Of a stretch of 64,000 nucleotides of DNA, positions 27,228 through 37,065 are shown piece after piece (position 1 is the stretch's first letter; each line of letters starts with the position of its first letter). Made by a program: the position numbers and the translations under genes. The DNA is from Chitinophagaceae bacterium IBVUCB2. Its GTDB lineage: Bacteria; Bacteroidota; Bacteroidia; Chitinophagales; Chitinophagaceae. Location: the NCBI GenBank assembly GCA_002127295.1, contig NFUV01000002.1:310001-374000 (forward strand), written 5' to 3'. The notes beneath the pieces were generated by a model. The model was not told the origin of the DNA. It worked only from the letters and a program-made list of their open reading frames with translations, and ran no database searches.

Positions 27228-29210
27228 ATGAAACATATACAAATAAAATCTTTTATAGCTACGGCCCTGTTTATGCTGATTTTTTCTTCAGGTTGTAAGA
27301 AAATTTTGGATGAGCAGCCCCGCAGTACTTATACTCCTGAATTCTTCAAAACTGAAAAGGGTGTTCAGGGTGGCGTTACATCTATGTATGGTCACTTACG
27401 CTTTATTTATGGGCAACCTTATTATTATAACTCTTTAGAAACCGGTACTGATGAATATACATGGGCCCAAAGCGCCGATGGTAATTTCAGAGATATGGAT
27501 TATAGTGGTGTAGGCAATCTAACCGCAGCCAGTAGCCGTTCTGATGCCTTATGGGGAACTGCTTTTTCTAATATTAATACAGCTAGCGGTATTATAGAAA
27601 ATGCAGTTGCCGTGAGTTCTATTCCTCCATCATTAATAGCTGAAGCAAGGTTTTTCCGTGCTTTTGATTACTTTTTGTTAGTACAAACATTTGGAGGTGT
27701 GCCGTTGGATTTAGGTGCGGGAGAACTCAAATTCAATACTACTGCTTCAAGAAAATCTATACGTAATACAGTTCCTGAAGTTTATACAAAAGCAATATTT
27801 CCCGATTTGCTGATAGCAATAAACGATTTGCCAGTTACTGGTAGGGTAACAGGTGGAGCCACTAGAACGCTGGCACGTCTATATCTGGCGAAAGCTTATT
27901 TAACTTACGCCTGGTGGTTACAAAATCCTAATAACATCCCCACTTATCCTGCTTCAGCAAGAACTGACCCTGATGGCCAAACTGCGGCCTTCTATTTTCA
28001 AAAAGCATATGATATAGCTGTACAAGGAATAGACAATCCGGGTCCTTTCGGTTTAGAGAATACTTTTTATGATTTGCATGTTGGAGGTAATGATCGCAAC
28101 AAGGAAATGATGTTGTATGCTGATCATACACAGGAAAACGAAACGTACAATGGTGCTTGTCTTAATTGCTTCGATAGTGAATCAGGTAATGGAAGAAACG
28201 GAGCTTTTTGGATGGTTAACTGGAATTATACGGTAATAAGAAGTGCACCAAATGCCGATGGAACAGGAAGTGCTGTTAGCTCTGTTCAGCGGGAAGCCGT
28301 TCAGGCATTGGGACGTCCTTACACCCGTATGGCACCACCTATTGGAGTTTTTACAAATACTTTTGCAGAAAAAACATTGGATGCCCGTTACGATGGTACA
28401 TTCACTACTGTTTACAGGGGGAACTGGCCTAAAGGAGGAACGCCTAATCCAGTTCTATATAATGCTAATGATCTGCCAATTACCCCGGGACAGCCGGTAT
28501 TGAGTTTTCTGGAGGATGAATCAGAAACACCCAATATTGTTTATCCTTCCGGGGCAAATTTTCCGGGTAAAACATCTAATAATGTTGGAGCTGGCAGATT
28601 GCCAGGCAGAGCTGATTTTGTAATTAACCCCCGTGGTATAAGCAGAATTGTATATCCGGGCCTTTGGAAGCTGGGAGTTTATCGTACTGATAATGGTACC
28701 GGGCTGGGTCAACCGAATGCTACCAGCACCCGTCCATTCAAAATTGCCAAATTCTCAGAACTTTATTTTATTGCAGCGGAAGCGGCAGTTAAAGGAGCAA
28801 CAACAGTAGCCGGTAAAAGTGCAAGGGATCTTATTAATGTGATCCGTGCAAGAGCTGGAAAATGGAGATTTTCTAACAAGAACAATGCAGCATTTGTTGC
28901 GGATAATAGTGCTGCAATGGTAGCTGCTACTCCTGCCAACATTGATATTAATTATATTTTAGCAGAACGTTCCCGTGAATATTTTGGAGAAGGTCATCGT
29001 TGGTTCGATCTGATTCGTACCCAAAAATGGAACGAGCTGGCAGGTACATACGAAATTGGTGCAGCAACTTATGGAAGTCATACGCCACAAACGTTTACAC
29101 GTACTATTCAACCATATCATTATCTCCGTCCTATTCCACAAGGTCAACTGGATGGAATGGATGCAACACCTGAGGAAAAAGCAGCTTATCAAAACCCAAA
29201 TTATCAATAA
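27228..29210 (+). CDS. susD: SusD/RagB-family outer-membrane glycan-binding lipoprotein
   Basis: 660 aa surface lipoprotein (lipobox SSGC near residue 23) that caps the SusC barrel and captures glycan. SusD features: KKILDEQPRSTYTPEFFKT, AEARFFRAFDYFLLVQTFGGVPL, LARLYLAKAYLTYAWW (TPR helices) and near the C-terminus FKIAKFSELYFIAAEAAVKG and ILAERSREYFGEGHRWFDLIRT. It is longer than typical SusD (about 500-600 aa), with the extra length in the middle (about 290-480). A strong stem-loop terminator follows it. No SusE/SusF-type gene follows in this locus. Confidence 0.96.
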   Translation: MKHIQIKSFIATALFMLIFSSGCKKILDEQPRSTYTPEFFKTEKGVQGGVTSMYGHLRFIYGQPYYYNSLETGTDEYTWAQSADGNFRDMDYSGVGNLTAASSRSDALWGTAFSNINTASGIIENAVAVSSIPPSLIAEARFFRAFDYFLLVQTFGGVPLDLGAGELKFNTTASRKSIRNTVPEVYTKAIFPDLLIAINDLPVTGRVTGGATRTLARLYLAKAYLTYAWWLQNPNNIPTYPASARTDPDGQTAAFYFQKAYDIAVQGIDNPGPFGLENTFYDLHVGGNDRNKEMMLYADHTQENETYNGACLNCFDSESGNGRNGAFWMVNWNYTVIRSAPNADGTGSAVSSVQREAVQALGRPYTRMAPPIGVFTNTFAEKTLDARYDGTFTTVYRGNWPKGGTPNPVLYNANDLPITPGQPVLSFLEDESETPNIVYPSGANFPGKTSNNVGAGRLPGRADFVINPRGISRIVYPGLWKLGVYRTDNGTGLGQPNATSTRPFKIAKFSELYFIAAEAAVKGATTVAGKSARDLINVIRARAGKWRFSNKNNAAFVADNSAAMVAATPANIDINYILAERSREYFGEGHRWFDLIRTQKWNELAGTYEIGAATYGSHTPQTFTRTIQPYHYLRPIPQGQLDGMDATPEEKAAYQNPNYQ

Positions 29211-29243
29211 GATTAAAAACTAATAGTCTTATATGTTTAAAAT

Positions 29244-29280
29244 AAAAACCGGGAATAAGGTTTATCTATTCCCGGTTTTT
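29244..29280 (+). terminator. Intrinsic terminator after susD
   Basis: Fourteen-base arms (29244-29257 and 29267-29280) pair perfectly around a 9-base loop. The GC core ACCGGGAA is flanked by A on the left and a T-run on the right. It probably ends or attenuates the susCD transcript before xylB, giving high susCD and lower downstream expression. Confidence 0.85.
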
Positions 29281-29399
29281 AAATTTTTAGTTTGACATTG
29301 ACAAATAAGAGACCTGCTTTTAATCTTTTCGTTAGGGATTAAAGTAATGATCTTATTAGTTAAAAATTTTTTCGCAGAGCAGTTCTTATAGCAATCGAA

Positions 29400-29432
29400 A
29401 GGAAGGGTGAATTCTTTCACCTTTCCTCTTTT
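29400..29432 (+). terminator. Stem-loop before xylB; possible second terminator or CRP-type site
   Basis: GGAAGGGTGA pairs with TCACCTTTCC (one G-T pair) around a 6-base loop, then TCTTTT. As RNA it is a weak terminator. As DNA the core GGTGA-N6-TCACC looks like a CRP-type operator. A possible -7 element TATTATTG (29443-29450) lies 29.5 bp from its centre. Both readings are possible. Confidence 0.45.
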
Positions 29433-29469
29433 AAACTTGAAGTATTATTGGTTAATTTTCTATTTATAA

Positions 29470-30987
29470 ATGTTATTATTAGGAATCGATATAGGTACAT
29501 CGTCAGTAAAAGTTTCTGTAGTAGATGCAGTAACTCATACAACTGTGGCTTCTGCTCATTATCCCGAAACAGAAGCGGAGATTATTTCTGTGCATCCCGG
29601 CTGGGCTGAACAAAGCCCGGATCAGTGGTGGGAATATGTAAAGCAGGCAATTTTAAAATGTCATTCCACCGAAAACTATGATCCGCTTGCTATTGGTGCA
29701 ATTGGTATTGCGTATCAGATGCATGGTTTAGTATTGGTAGATAAAGACCAGCATGTATTGCGCAATTCTATTATTTGGTGTGATAGCAGAGCCGTTGAAA
29801 TTGGTGATAAAGCCTTCCATGAAATTGGCGAAGAAAAATCATTGGCCCATCTATTAAATTCGCCGGGCAATTTTACGGCCAGTAAACTGGCCTGGGTTAA
29901 AGAAAATGAACCAGCCATTTATCAACAAATAGATAAAGCAATGCTGCCGGGTGATTTTATTGCTATGAAAATGACTGGAGATTCTACCACTACCATCTCT
30001 GCATTGTCCGAAGGAATTTTCTGGGATTTTAAAAACAATAGTTTGTCACAAGATGTGTTAAGCTATTTTGGATTTGATAAAAAATTATTTCCAGCTATTC
30101 ACCCATTGTTTGCTACACATGGTTATTTAAAAGATACTGTTGCTTCCCGGTTATCATTGAAAAAAGGAATACCTGTTTCCTATAAAGCAGGTGATCAGCC
30201 CAACAACGCTTTATCATTAAATGTACTGGAGCCGGGTGAAGTAGCCACTACTGCAGGTACATCCGGGGTAATTTATGGAGTCACCGACGAATTGTGTTAT
30301 GATCAGCAATCCCGTATCAATAGTTTTGCACATGTAAATTATAGCGAAGCGCAAAGAAGGATTGGCGTATTGCTTTGTATCAATGGAACCGGAATTTTTA
30401 ATCGTTGGGTTAAAAATTTAACAGGGATGAACACTACTTATTCCGGTCTAAACGATGCGGCCGCAACTGTTCCAATTGGTTCAGATGGGTTACTAGCCCT
30501 GCCTTTTGGTAATGGTGCAGAACGGGTTTTTAATAACCATATAATTGGTTCTCATATTCACAATCTTGATTTTAATATTCATTCTTCCGCACATTTGGTG
30601 AGAGCTGTGCAGGAAGGAATTGCATTTTCATTCCGGTATGGGCTTGATATTATGCGGGAGAATGGTATCAATCCTTCTGTAGTAAGAGCAGGCAAGGCGA
30701 ATTTATTTTTGAGCGATGTGTTTACTAACGCATTTGCAACCGTCAATAACCTTGCTGTTGAATTTTATGATGGCGATGGTAGTTATGGTGCCGCCATTGG
30801 TGCTGGTATTGGTGCAGGATTTTATAGCAGCCCAGCAGAAGCAGCAAAGAACAGGAAGCCATCGGGAACTGTGCTTCCAGCTAAGAATAATAAATATGAA
30901 GATCTGTATGAAGCATGGAAAATGCTTTTAAAAGATCAATTGGAGAAAATAGATAAGACGAATGCTTTGTCATTGAGTTTATCCTGA
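29470..30987 (+). CDS. xylB: Xylulokinase
   Basis: 505 aa FGGY-family kinase that makes D-xylulose 5-phosphate. Marks: LLGIDIGTSSVKVSVVDA (first ATPase half), GIAYQMHGLVLVDKDQHVL, IIWCDSRAVEIG, NFTASKLAWVKENEP, KAGDQPNNALSLNVLEPGE and TTAGTSGVIYGV. The C-terminal part has an AIGAGIGAGFYSS stretch. The start is the only ATG with a good N-terminal fit. It is followed 28 bases later by xylA, completing xylose entry into the pentose phosphate pathway. Confidence 0.96.
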   Translation: MLLLGIDIGTSSVKVSVVDAVTHTTVASAHYPETEAEIISVHPGWAEQSPDQWWEYVKQAILKCHSTENYDPLAIGAIGIAYQMHGLVLVDKDQHVLRNSIIWCDSRAVEIGDKAFHEIGEEKSLAHLLNSPGNFTASKLAWVKENEPAIYQQIDKAMLPGDFIAMKMTGDSTTTISALSEGIFWDFKNNSLSQDVLSYFGFDKKLFPAIHPLFATHGYLKDTVASRLSLKKGIPVSYKAGDQPNNALSLNVLEPGEVATTAGTSGVIYGVTDELCYDQQSRINSFAHVNYSEAQRRIGVLLCINGTGIFNRWVKNLTGMNTTYSGLNDAAATVPIGSDGLLALPFGNGAERVFNNHIIGSHIHNLDFNIHSSAHLVRAVQEGIAFSFRYGLDIMRENGINPSVVRAGKANLFLSDVFTNAFATVNNLAVEFYDGDGSYGAAIGAGIGAGFYSSPAEAAKNRKPSGTVLPAKNNKYEDLYEAWKMLLKDQLEKIDKTNALSLSLS

Positions 30988-31015
30988 TTTATTTAACCAC
31001 ATTTAAAACAAAAAA

Positions 31016-32344
31016 ATGGCAATTACTCTTGGACAAAAAGAATTTTTTAAAGAAATACCTGCAATCAAATATGAAGGTAAGGATACGGATAACCCATTGG
31101 CATATCATTGGTACGAAGAAAATAAAGTGGTGGCAGGCAAATCCATGAAAGAGTGGTTGCGTTTCGCTTGTGCATACTGGCATAGCTTCTGTGGAAATGG
31201 AGGAGATCCATTTGGTGAGCCAACGCATATTTTCCCCTGGAATGAAAAAACAGATGCAGTAGAAAGAGCAAAAGATAAAGCGGATGCGGCGTTTGAATTT
31301 ATTACGAAGTTGGGATTGCCTTATTATTGTTTTCATGATGTTGATGCTGTTGATTATACAAATGATATCCATGAAAACGAAAGAAGGTTACAAGCTATTA
31401 CTAAATATTTGGGTGAGAAGCAAGCTGCCAGTGGTGTAAAGCTTCTTTGGGGAACAGCTAATCTTTTTTCTAACAAAAGATACATGAATGGTGCATCTAC
31501 CAACCCAGACTTTCATGTCCTGGCACATGGTGCGGCACAAGTAAAAGCTGCATTGGATGCTACCATTGCATTGGGTGGAGAGAACTATGTATTCTGGGGT
31601 GGAAGAGAAGGTTATATGAGTTTGTTGAACACCAACATGAAAAGAGAGAAAGAACATTTGGCCAGGTTCCTGCATACAGCAAAAGATTATGCAAGAAAGA
31701 ATGGTTTCAAAGGACAATTCTTTATTGAACCAAAACCATGCGAACCTTCCAAGCATCAGTATGATTATGATTGTGAAACAGTGATCGGGTTCTTACGCCA
31801 ACATGATCTGATGAATGATTTTAGTTTGAATATAGAAGTTAACCATGCGACCCTAGCTGGTCATACTTTCACCCATGAATTACAAGTGGCTGCAGATACA
31901 GGTTTATTAGGAAGTATTGATGCAAACCGGGGTGATTACCAGAATGGCTGGGACACAGACCAATTCCCAAATGATCTGAATGAAATAACAGAAGCCATGC
32001 TCATAATTTTACAAACAGGAGGCTTCAAAGGTGGTGGAATTAACTTTGATGCGAAAATTCGACGCAATTCTACAGATATGGAAGATCTGTTTCATGCACA
32101 TATTGGTGGTATAGATACATTTGCCCGGGGATTGATTACAGCAGATAATATTTTACAGCATTCTGATTATAATAAAATACGAGCAGATCGTTATGCAAGT
32201 TTTGATAGCGGAAAAGGGAAAGATTTTGAGAGTGGAAAATTATCGTTAGAAGATTTGAGAGCTTATGCAATTGAAAATGGCGAACCAGCAGTAAAAAGTG
32301 GTAAACAGGAGCATTTAGAGAATATTATTAACCGGTATATCTGA
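31016..32344 (+). CDS. xylA: Xylose isomerase
   Basis: 442 aa cytoplasmic TIM-barrel enzyme that converts D-xylose to D-xylulose. Family marks: [11 protein letters not shown] (catalytic His region), [55 protein letters not shown] and [20 protein letters not shown] (metal sites). Length fits the class II (longer) xylose isomerases. Its stop overlaps the galM start by one base (TGATG). Confidence 0.98.
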   Translation: MAITLGQKEFFKEIPAIKYEGKDTDNPLAYHWYEENKVVAGKSMKEWLRFACAYWHSFCGNGGDPFGEPTHIFPWNEKTDAVERAKDKADAAFEFITKLGLPYYCFHDVDAVDYTNDIHENERRLQAITKYLGEKQAASGVKLLWGTANLFSNKRYMNGASTNPDFHVLAHGAAQVKAALDATIALGGENYVFWGGREGYMSLLNTNMKREKEHLARFLHTAKDYARKNGFKGQFFIEPKPCEPSKHQYDYDCETVIGFLRQHDLMNDFSLNIEVNHATLAGHTFTHELQVAADTGLLGSIDANRGDYQNGWDTDQFPNDLNEITEAMLIILQTGGFKGGGINFDAKIRRNSTDMEDLFHAHIGGIDTFARGLITADNILQHSDYNKIRADRYASFDSGKGKDFESGKLSLEDLRAYAIENGEPAVKSGKQEHLENIINRYI

Positions 32345-33381
32345 TGTCGGTAAAAATAGCTGTACAACCATTTGGTGAGTATGAAGGAAAGCAAGTAAAG
32401 AAGTACACCATTACCGGGGATAAGGGAATGGAAATAAGTGCAATTAATTATGGTGCTACTATCACCAATATTATTGTTCCTGATAGAAATGGTTTGCTGG
32501 GAGACATTGTATTAGGCTTTGATACAGTAAGTGGATATGTTAATGCCGGGAATTATTACATCGGCGGAATTTGCGGACGTTATGCCAATAGAATAGCCAA
32601 TGGCAGGTTTCGGATAAATGGTAGTGAGTATAAATTACCTGGTAATAATGGAATCAATTGTTTGCATGGTGGGTTTAAAGGATTTGATAAAGTATATTGG
32701 GATGCTGAAATTAATTCAGAAGGTGACGGTGTAACATTTATGTATAATAGTATAGATGGGGAAGAAGGTTTTCCCGGCAATATGAAAGTAACTGTGAACT
32801 ATCGCTTATTTGGCAATGCATTGCATATTGAATATGCCGCAACAACGGATAAGGCATCACCGGTAAACCTTACCAGTCATTGTTATTTTAATTTATCAGG
32901 TGATGTTGAAAGTGATATTCTTAGTCATGAGTTGCAAATTAATGCTAACCACTTTCTGGAATCAAATAGTGAAATGATACCTACCGGAGAATTTCTTGAA
33001 GTAAAAAATACATCGATGGATTTTACAACTCTTCGCCGTGCAGACGCAGCAATAGATAAAACAAAAGATTATGATCATTGCTGGGTGCTAAATAAAGTAA
33101 ATGGCGACCTGGAAGAAGTTGCTTCATTAACCGATCAAAAATCAGGCCGTCGGATGAAGGTTCTTACAACAGAACCTGGTATTCACTTTTATAGTGGCCA
33201 TTTTTTGGATGGAAATTTTACAGACACAAAAGAGGGTAAGCTATATGGCAAGTACTCCGGTCTTTGCCTAGAAGCACAGCATTATCCTGACAGTCCTAAT
33301 AAAAAGCATTTTCCCAATACAATTTTACAGCCGGGAGAAACATACCGGCAACAAACGATTTACAAATTTGAAAACATCTGA
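32344..33381 (+). CDS. galM: Aldose 1-epimerase (cytoplasmic)
   Basis: 345 aa mutarotase without a signal peptide, unlike the lipoprotein copy at 6424-7548. Marks: INYGATITNIIVPDRNG, GRYANRIANGRF, CLHGGFKGFDKVYW, LTSHCYFNLS (catalytic His), LTTEPGIHFYSGHFLDG and CLEAQHYPDSPNKKHF (catalytic Glu). The start codon overlaps the xylA stop, so the two are translationally coupled. It probably speeds alpha/beta xylose interconversion for XylA. Confidence 0.96.
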   Translation: MSVKIAVQPFGEYEGKQVKKYTITGDKGMEISAINYGATITNIIVPDRNGLLGDIVLGFDTVSGYVNAGNYYIGGICGRYANRIANGRFRINGSEYKLPGNNGINCLHGGFKGFDKVYWDAEINSEGDGVTFMYNSIDGEEGFPGNMKVTVNYRLFGNALHIEYAATTDKASPVNLTSHCYFNLSGDVESDILSHELQINANHFLESNSEMIPTGEFLEVKNTSMDFTTLRRADAAIDKTKDYDHCWVLNKVNGDLEEVASLTDQKSGRRMKVLTTEPGIHFYSGHFLDGNFTDTKEGKLYGKYSGLCLEAQHYPDSPNKKHFPNTILQPGETYRQQTIYKFENI

Positions 33382-33405
33382 TTAATTAGAAATTAAAACT
33401 GCTGT

Positions 33406-35052
33406 ATGAACTTCTTAGGAACTATCGACTGGATTTTTCTTATTGTCTATATGTTAGTCATTGCCGGAGTATCTATTTGGTCTATCCGAAAAAGCAAAGA
33501 CTCTCCAACAGATTATTTCTTAGCTAACCGAAACTTAGGTTGGTGGGTAATAGGAGCTTCAATCCTCGCTTCCAATGTAGGATCTGAGCATATTGTGGGT
33601 TTAGCAGGAGAAGCTTCCCGTACCGGTACTGTAATGGGGCATTATGAATTGCATTCGTGGATCGTTCTTATTTTAGGTTGGGTATTTGTTCCTTTTTATA
33701 TGCGGGCCAATGTATATACAATGCCGGAGTTTTTGGAAAGAAGATTTAATGCAAAGGCCCGTAGATTGTTATCCATAATTCAATTGCTTAGCTATGTAAT
33801 AGCAAAAGCATCAGTTACCATTTTTGCAGGTGCTTTGGTGTTCAATCAGTTCCTCGGTATTGGTTTTTGGGAAGGTGCAATTGTACTTGTAATTGTAACC
33901 GGGGTGTATACCATCTTCGGAGGTCTACATGCCGTTATGTACACCGAAGCCATCCAGGCATTCGTTCTGTTGATCGGTTCTGCTGTATTATTATATGTAG
34001 GATTGGATAAAGTAGGAGGATGGAACGGAATGATATCAGCTATACCACCTGAGAAATTAAATATGTTTCGTCCATTAAGTGACCCGGATTTTCCCTGGCT
34101 GGGTATTTTAATTGCATCGCCCATTGTTGGTATATGGTATTGGTGCACCGATCAGCACATTGTGCAGCGATGTTTGGCTGCAAGAAATGAAAAAGAAGCA
34201 AGAAGGGGAACGATCTTCGCAGCGTATCTTAAACTACTGCCATTTTTCATTTTTCTCATTCCAGGTTTAATTGCTTTTGTTATGCATCAAAGAGGGCAGT
34301 TGATTTTACCAGTAGGGGCTGATGGACTAACAGATTACAATGCAGCATTTCCTGCAATGGTACAGCAGATAATGCCAATGGGATTAAGAGGTTTGCTTGC
34401 CGGCGGATTATTAGCAGCATTGATGGCATCACTGGCATCTGTTTATAATGCATGTTCAACATTATTCACCATGGACATTTATCAAAAGATGAAGCCGAAT
34501 GCAACTGGTAAAGAACTGGTAAAGGTTGGGAGAATTGCGACAGGTGTTGTAGTAATTCTTGGTATGGTTTGGATACCGATGATGGGAAGAATTTCCAGCT
34601 CGCTGTATAACTACTTACAAAGTGTACAATCTTATTTAGCACCACCAATTGCTGCTGTTTTCTTATTAGGCGTATTTTTTAAAAGGCTTAATGCAAAAGG
34701 AGCCTACTCAGCAATGGTCGCTGGCTTCATTGTAGGAATTATAAAACTTACACTTGAACTGTTCCAAACAAATCTAACGGGCATCTTACATGATTTTGCC
34801 ACTATCAATTTCTTATACTTCTGTATTTATTTGTTCCTTTTCTCCATTGTAATAATGGTGGTAGTAAGCTTGCTTACTCCAAAACCAAGTGATGAGCAGA
34901 TAAGGGGATTGACTTTTGCTACAACAGTATCAGAAGATAGAGCTGCAAGCCGGGCAAGCTGGAACAAAAAAGATGTTATTCTTTCATTGATTGTAGTCGC
35001 CTTTATTGTAGCCGTTTTTATTTATTTCTCACCATTGGGTATAGCGAAATAA
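33406..35052 (+). CDS. SGLT-family sodium/sugar symporter
   Basis: 548 aa inner-membrane protein with about 14 hydrophobic segments. Solute:sodium symporter marks: DYFLANRNLGWWVIGASILASNVGSE near the N-terminus, GLAGEA, MPEFLERRFN, TVFGG-like TIFGGLHAVMYTEAIQ, and IWYWCTDQHIVQRCLAARNEKEARRG. The last block is typical of sugar-transporting SGLTs. It probably carries xylose, or another monosaccharide released in the periplasm, into the cell. It is 24 bases after galM. Confidence 0.95.
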   Translation: MNFLGTIDWIFLIVYMLVIAGVSIWSIRKSKDSPTDYFLANRNLGWWVIGASILASNVGSEHIVGLAGEASRTGTVMGHYELHSWIVLILGWVFVPFYMRANVYTMPEFLERRFNAKARRLLSIIQLLSYVIAKASVTIFAGALVFNQFLGIGFWEGAIVLVIVTGVYTIFGGLHAVMYTEAIQAFVLLIGSAVLLYVGLDKVGGWNGMISAIPPEKLNMFRPLSDPDFPWLGILIASPIVGIWYWCTDQHIVQRCLAARNEKEARRGTIFAAYLKLLPFFIFLIPGLIAFVMHQRGQLILPVGADGLTDYNAAFPAMVQQIMPMGLRGLLAGGLLAALMASLASVYNACSTLFTMDIYQKMKPNATGKELVKVGRIATGVVVILGMVWIPMMGRISSSLYNYLQSVQSYLAPPIAAVFLLGVFFKRLNAKGAYSAMVAGFIVGIIKLTLELFQTNLTGILHDFATINFLYFCIYLFLFSIVIMVVVSLLTPKPSDEQIRGLTFATTVSEDRAASRASWNKKDVILSLIVVAFIVAVFIYFSPLGIAK

Positions 35053-35115
35053 AAAAAGGAAGATAAACTTGTAAGAGTTGGTAATTTTTTACCAGCTTAT
35101 TTCATAGTTTAGTTA

Positions 35116-35775
35116 TTGATGAAATCAATAGTAGCTCCATTTCTTGACATTGTTTCTGCTAGCAGTGATATTTCCGATATTTCATTGCAGTTGGATAAAC
35201 TTCCTAAACACCTGGTGGATTGTTTTCCATGGCCAGTTTATAAAAATGAAACCGCTGTCAACTTTTCAATAGCAGCATCAGATAGCCATGTCTTATTAAA
35301 ATTCCGTGTAAAAGAAAAAAATATCAGGGCTATCAATACCACTATCAATTCTCCTGTGTACGAAGATAGCTGTGTAGAATTCTTTATTGCATTTGATGAT
35401 GCCGGTTATTATAATTTTGAATTTAACTGTATTGGCACCAGGCTGGCAGAGTATGGTAAAAACAGAAAACACAGGAGGTTTCTTCCTCCATCAGCGATTG
35501 AAAAAATAGTAACAACAACGGTTATTAAACATGTTGAAGAGGATTTCTATCTATGGCATTTAACCATCATGATGCCATTCGGGACTTTTAAACATCATGA
35601 TCTTACAAACATTAGAAACCAGGGATGCCGGGCTAATTTTTATAAATGTGGCGATAAGCTTCCATCGCCGCATTATATTGTATGGTCTCCAGTCTTTACT
35701 GCTGAGCCGGATTTTCATCAACCGAAATACTTTGGCGAATTGATTTTTGGTACAGATGCCAGTTTTACCCGGTAA
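35116..35775 (+). CDS. CBM9-like carbohydrate-binding protein
   Basis: 219 aa protein resembling the stand-alone carbohydrate-binding family 9-like proteins of Bacteroidetes: FSIAASDSHVLLKFRVKE, then SPVYEDSCVEFFIAFDDAGYYNFEFN and an aromatic-rich WSPVFTAEPDFHQPKYFGEL end. CBM9 domains bind reducing ends of xylan or glucan chains. No signal peptide is visible, so its location is unclear. A short weak stem (about 35076-35097) lies in the gap after the SGLT gene. The next gene starts 22 bases downstream of its stop. Confidence 0.75.
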   Translation: MMKSIVAPFLDIVSASSDISDISLQLDKLPKHLVDCFPWPVYKNETAVNFSIAASDSHVLLKFRVKEKNIRAINTTINSPVYEDSCVEFFIAFDDAGYYNFEFNCIGTRLAEYGKNRKHRRFLPPSAIEKIVTTTVIKHVEEDFYLWHLTIMMPFGTFKHHDLTNIRNQGCRANFYKCGDKLPSPHYIVWSPVFTAEPDFHQPKYFGELIFGTDASFTR

Positions 35776-35797
35776 CACAAACGTTTATCTTTACAAA

Positions 35798-36925
35798 ATG
35801 TATTTATCCCGTTTATACATTTGTATAGCCTGTTTTCTTTTTGTTTGCTGTGTTGCAAAAAATAGAAATACAGATGCTGATGCTAGCGCAGATTCGGCTC
35901 ATGCTTGTATGAATGTTCCCGGGAGACCAGTAAGTGCAGATAGTTCAATTGTAATTTCATCAGGTGATACTTCAACCAGCGGTATGGTTTATATACCTGG
36001 TGGCAACTTTTTGATGGGAGGGGATAATAACCAGGCTTATAATGATGAATTTCCAAAGCATGCTGTACAAGTAAGCCCTTTTTGGATGGATGCAACAGAA
36101 GTGACCAACGCACAGTTTCAAAAATTTGTTGATGCTACCGGTTATATTACAACTGCAGAAAAAAAGCCCGATTGGGAAGAATTAAAAAAGCAAGTTGAAC
36201 CGGGAACTGCAAAACCTCCTGACAGCGTATTAACAGCTGCGTCATTAGTATTTAAACAAACAAACGGTCCCGTTACTCTTGATGATGTAAGTCAGTGGTG
36301 GGTATGGCAACCCGGAGCTGATTGGAAACATCCACAGGGAAAATCAAGTACTAATAAAGGAAAAGAAAACTATCCGGTTGTGCATATCAGTTGGTTTGAT
36401 GCTATGGCTTATTGTAAATGGGCTGGCAAGCGGTTGCCTACAGAAGCGGAGTGGGAGTTAGCAGCAAGGGGAGGGCTTCCCAACAATATTTATCCCTGGG
36501 GTAATGAACATGTTAATGCAGGAAAAGCAAAAGCCAATAGTTGGGAAGGTGAGTTTCCCTATAAGAATGAAAAAAAAGATGGTTTTATTACAGCAGCACC
36601 GGCTAAACAATATGCACCTAACCGTTATGGTTTATATGATATGGCTGGAAATGTATGGGAGTGGTGTGCTGATTTCTATGATGCTGCTTATTACGCAACA
36701 TTGGAAAATACAACAGCCGTAAATCCACAAGGCCCCGTAAAAAGCAACGACCCCACAGAGCCGTACACTATTAAAAGAGTACTGAGGGGTGGTAGTTTTT
36801 TATGTAATGATAGCTATTGCAGTGGCTACAGGGTGGCTCGTAGAATGAAAAGTAGCCCGGACACCGGGTTGGAAAATACCGGTTTTCGTTGTGTCAGGGA
36901 TATAAACAACGCTAAACCTAAATAG
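35798..36925 (+). CDS. Exported formylglycine-generating enzyme (SUMF1 family)
   Basis: 375 aa from the ATG at 35798; the frame opens at 35747, but upstream residues overlap the CBM9-like gene and precede a clear signal sequence (MYLSRLYICIACFLFVCC). FGE oxidises a sulfatase cysteine to formylglycine. Family marks: YIPGGNFLMGGDN, VHISWFDAMAYCKWAGKRLPTEAEWE, NRYGLYDMAGNVWEWC. The end, RGGSFLCNDSYCSGYR, keeps both catalytic cysteines (about residues 336 and 341) of true FGEs, which many SUMF1-like proteins lack. No sulfatase gene is in the window. The export signal means it would act on a periplasmic target. Confidence 0.85.
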   Translation: MYLSRLYICIACFLFVCCVAKNRNTDADASADSAHACMNVPGRPVSADSSIVISSGDTSTSGMVYIPGGNFLMGGDNNQAYNDEFPKHAVQVSPFWMDATEVTNAQFQKFVDATGYITTAEKKPDWEELKKQVEPGTAKPPDSVLTAASLVFKQTNGPVTLDDVSQWWVWQPGADWKHPQGKSSTNKGKENYPVVHISWFDAMAYCKWAGKRLPTEAEWELAARGGLPNNIYPWGNEHVNAGKAKANSWEGEFPYKNEKKDGFITAAPAKQYAPNRYGLYDMAGNVWEWCADFYDAAYYATLENTTAVNPQGPVKSNDPTEPYTIKRVLRGGSFLCNDSYCSGYRVARRMKSSPDTGLENTGFRCVRDINNAKPK

Positions 36926-37065
36926 CATCTATTAGGAATAGTTAGTTTACAAACTTCATTGTTAGCTATCATTAAATCTTATGCATTCGTTTGCATTGAT
37001 ATTATACTTTATATTCAGTTACTTTCATTATTCTGCATTTCTTAATACAATTTTAAAAAGCCAGT

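Noticed and set aside
29391-29397. LacI-like half-site GCAATCG before xylB
   Set aside because: Only one half is present and the other half does not match.
35076-35097. Small stem TGGTAA/TTACCA between SGLT and CBM9-like genes
   Set aside because: Too short and A/T-rich, with no T-run, to call a terminator.
36990-37017. TTTG and TATATTCA as a promoter before the GH109 gene
   Set aside because: The spacing is 16 bases, shorter than usual, and the -7 element has a mismatch; too weak to list as a feature.
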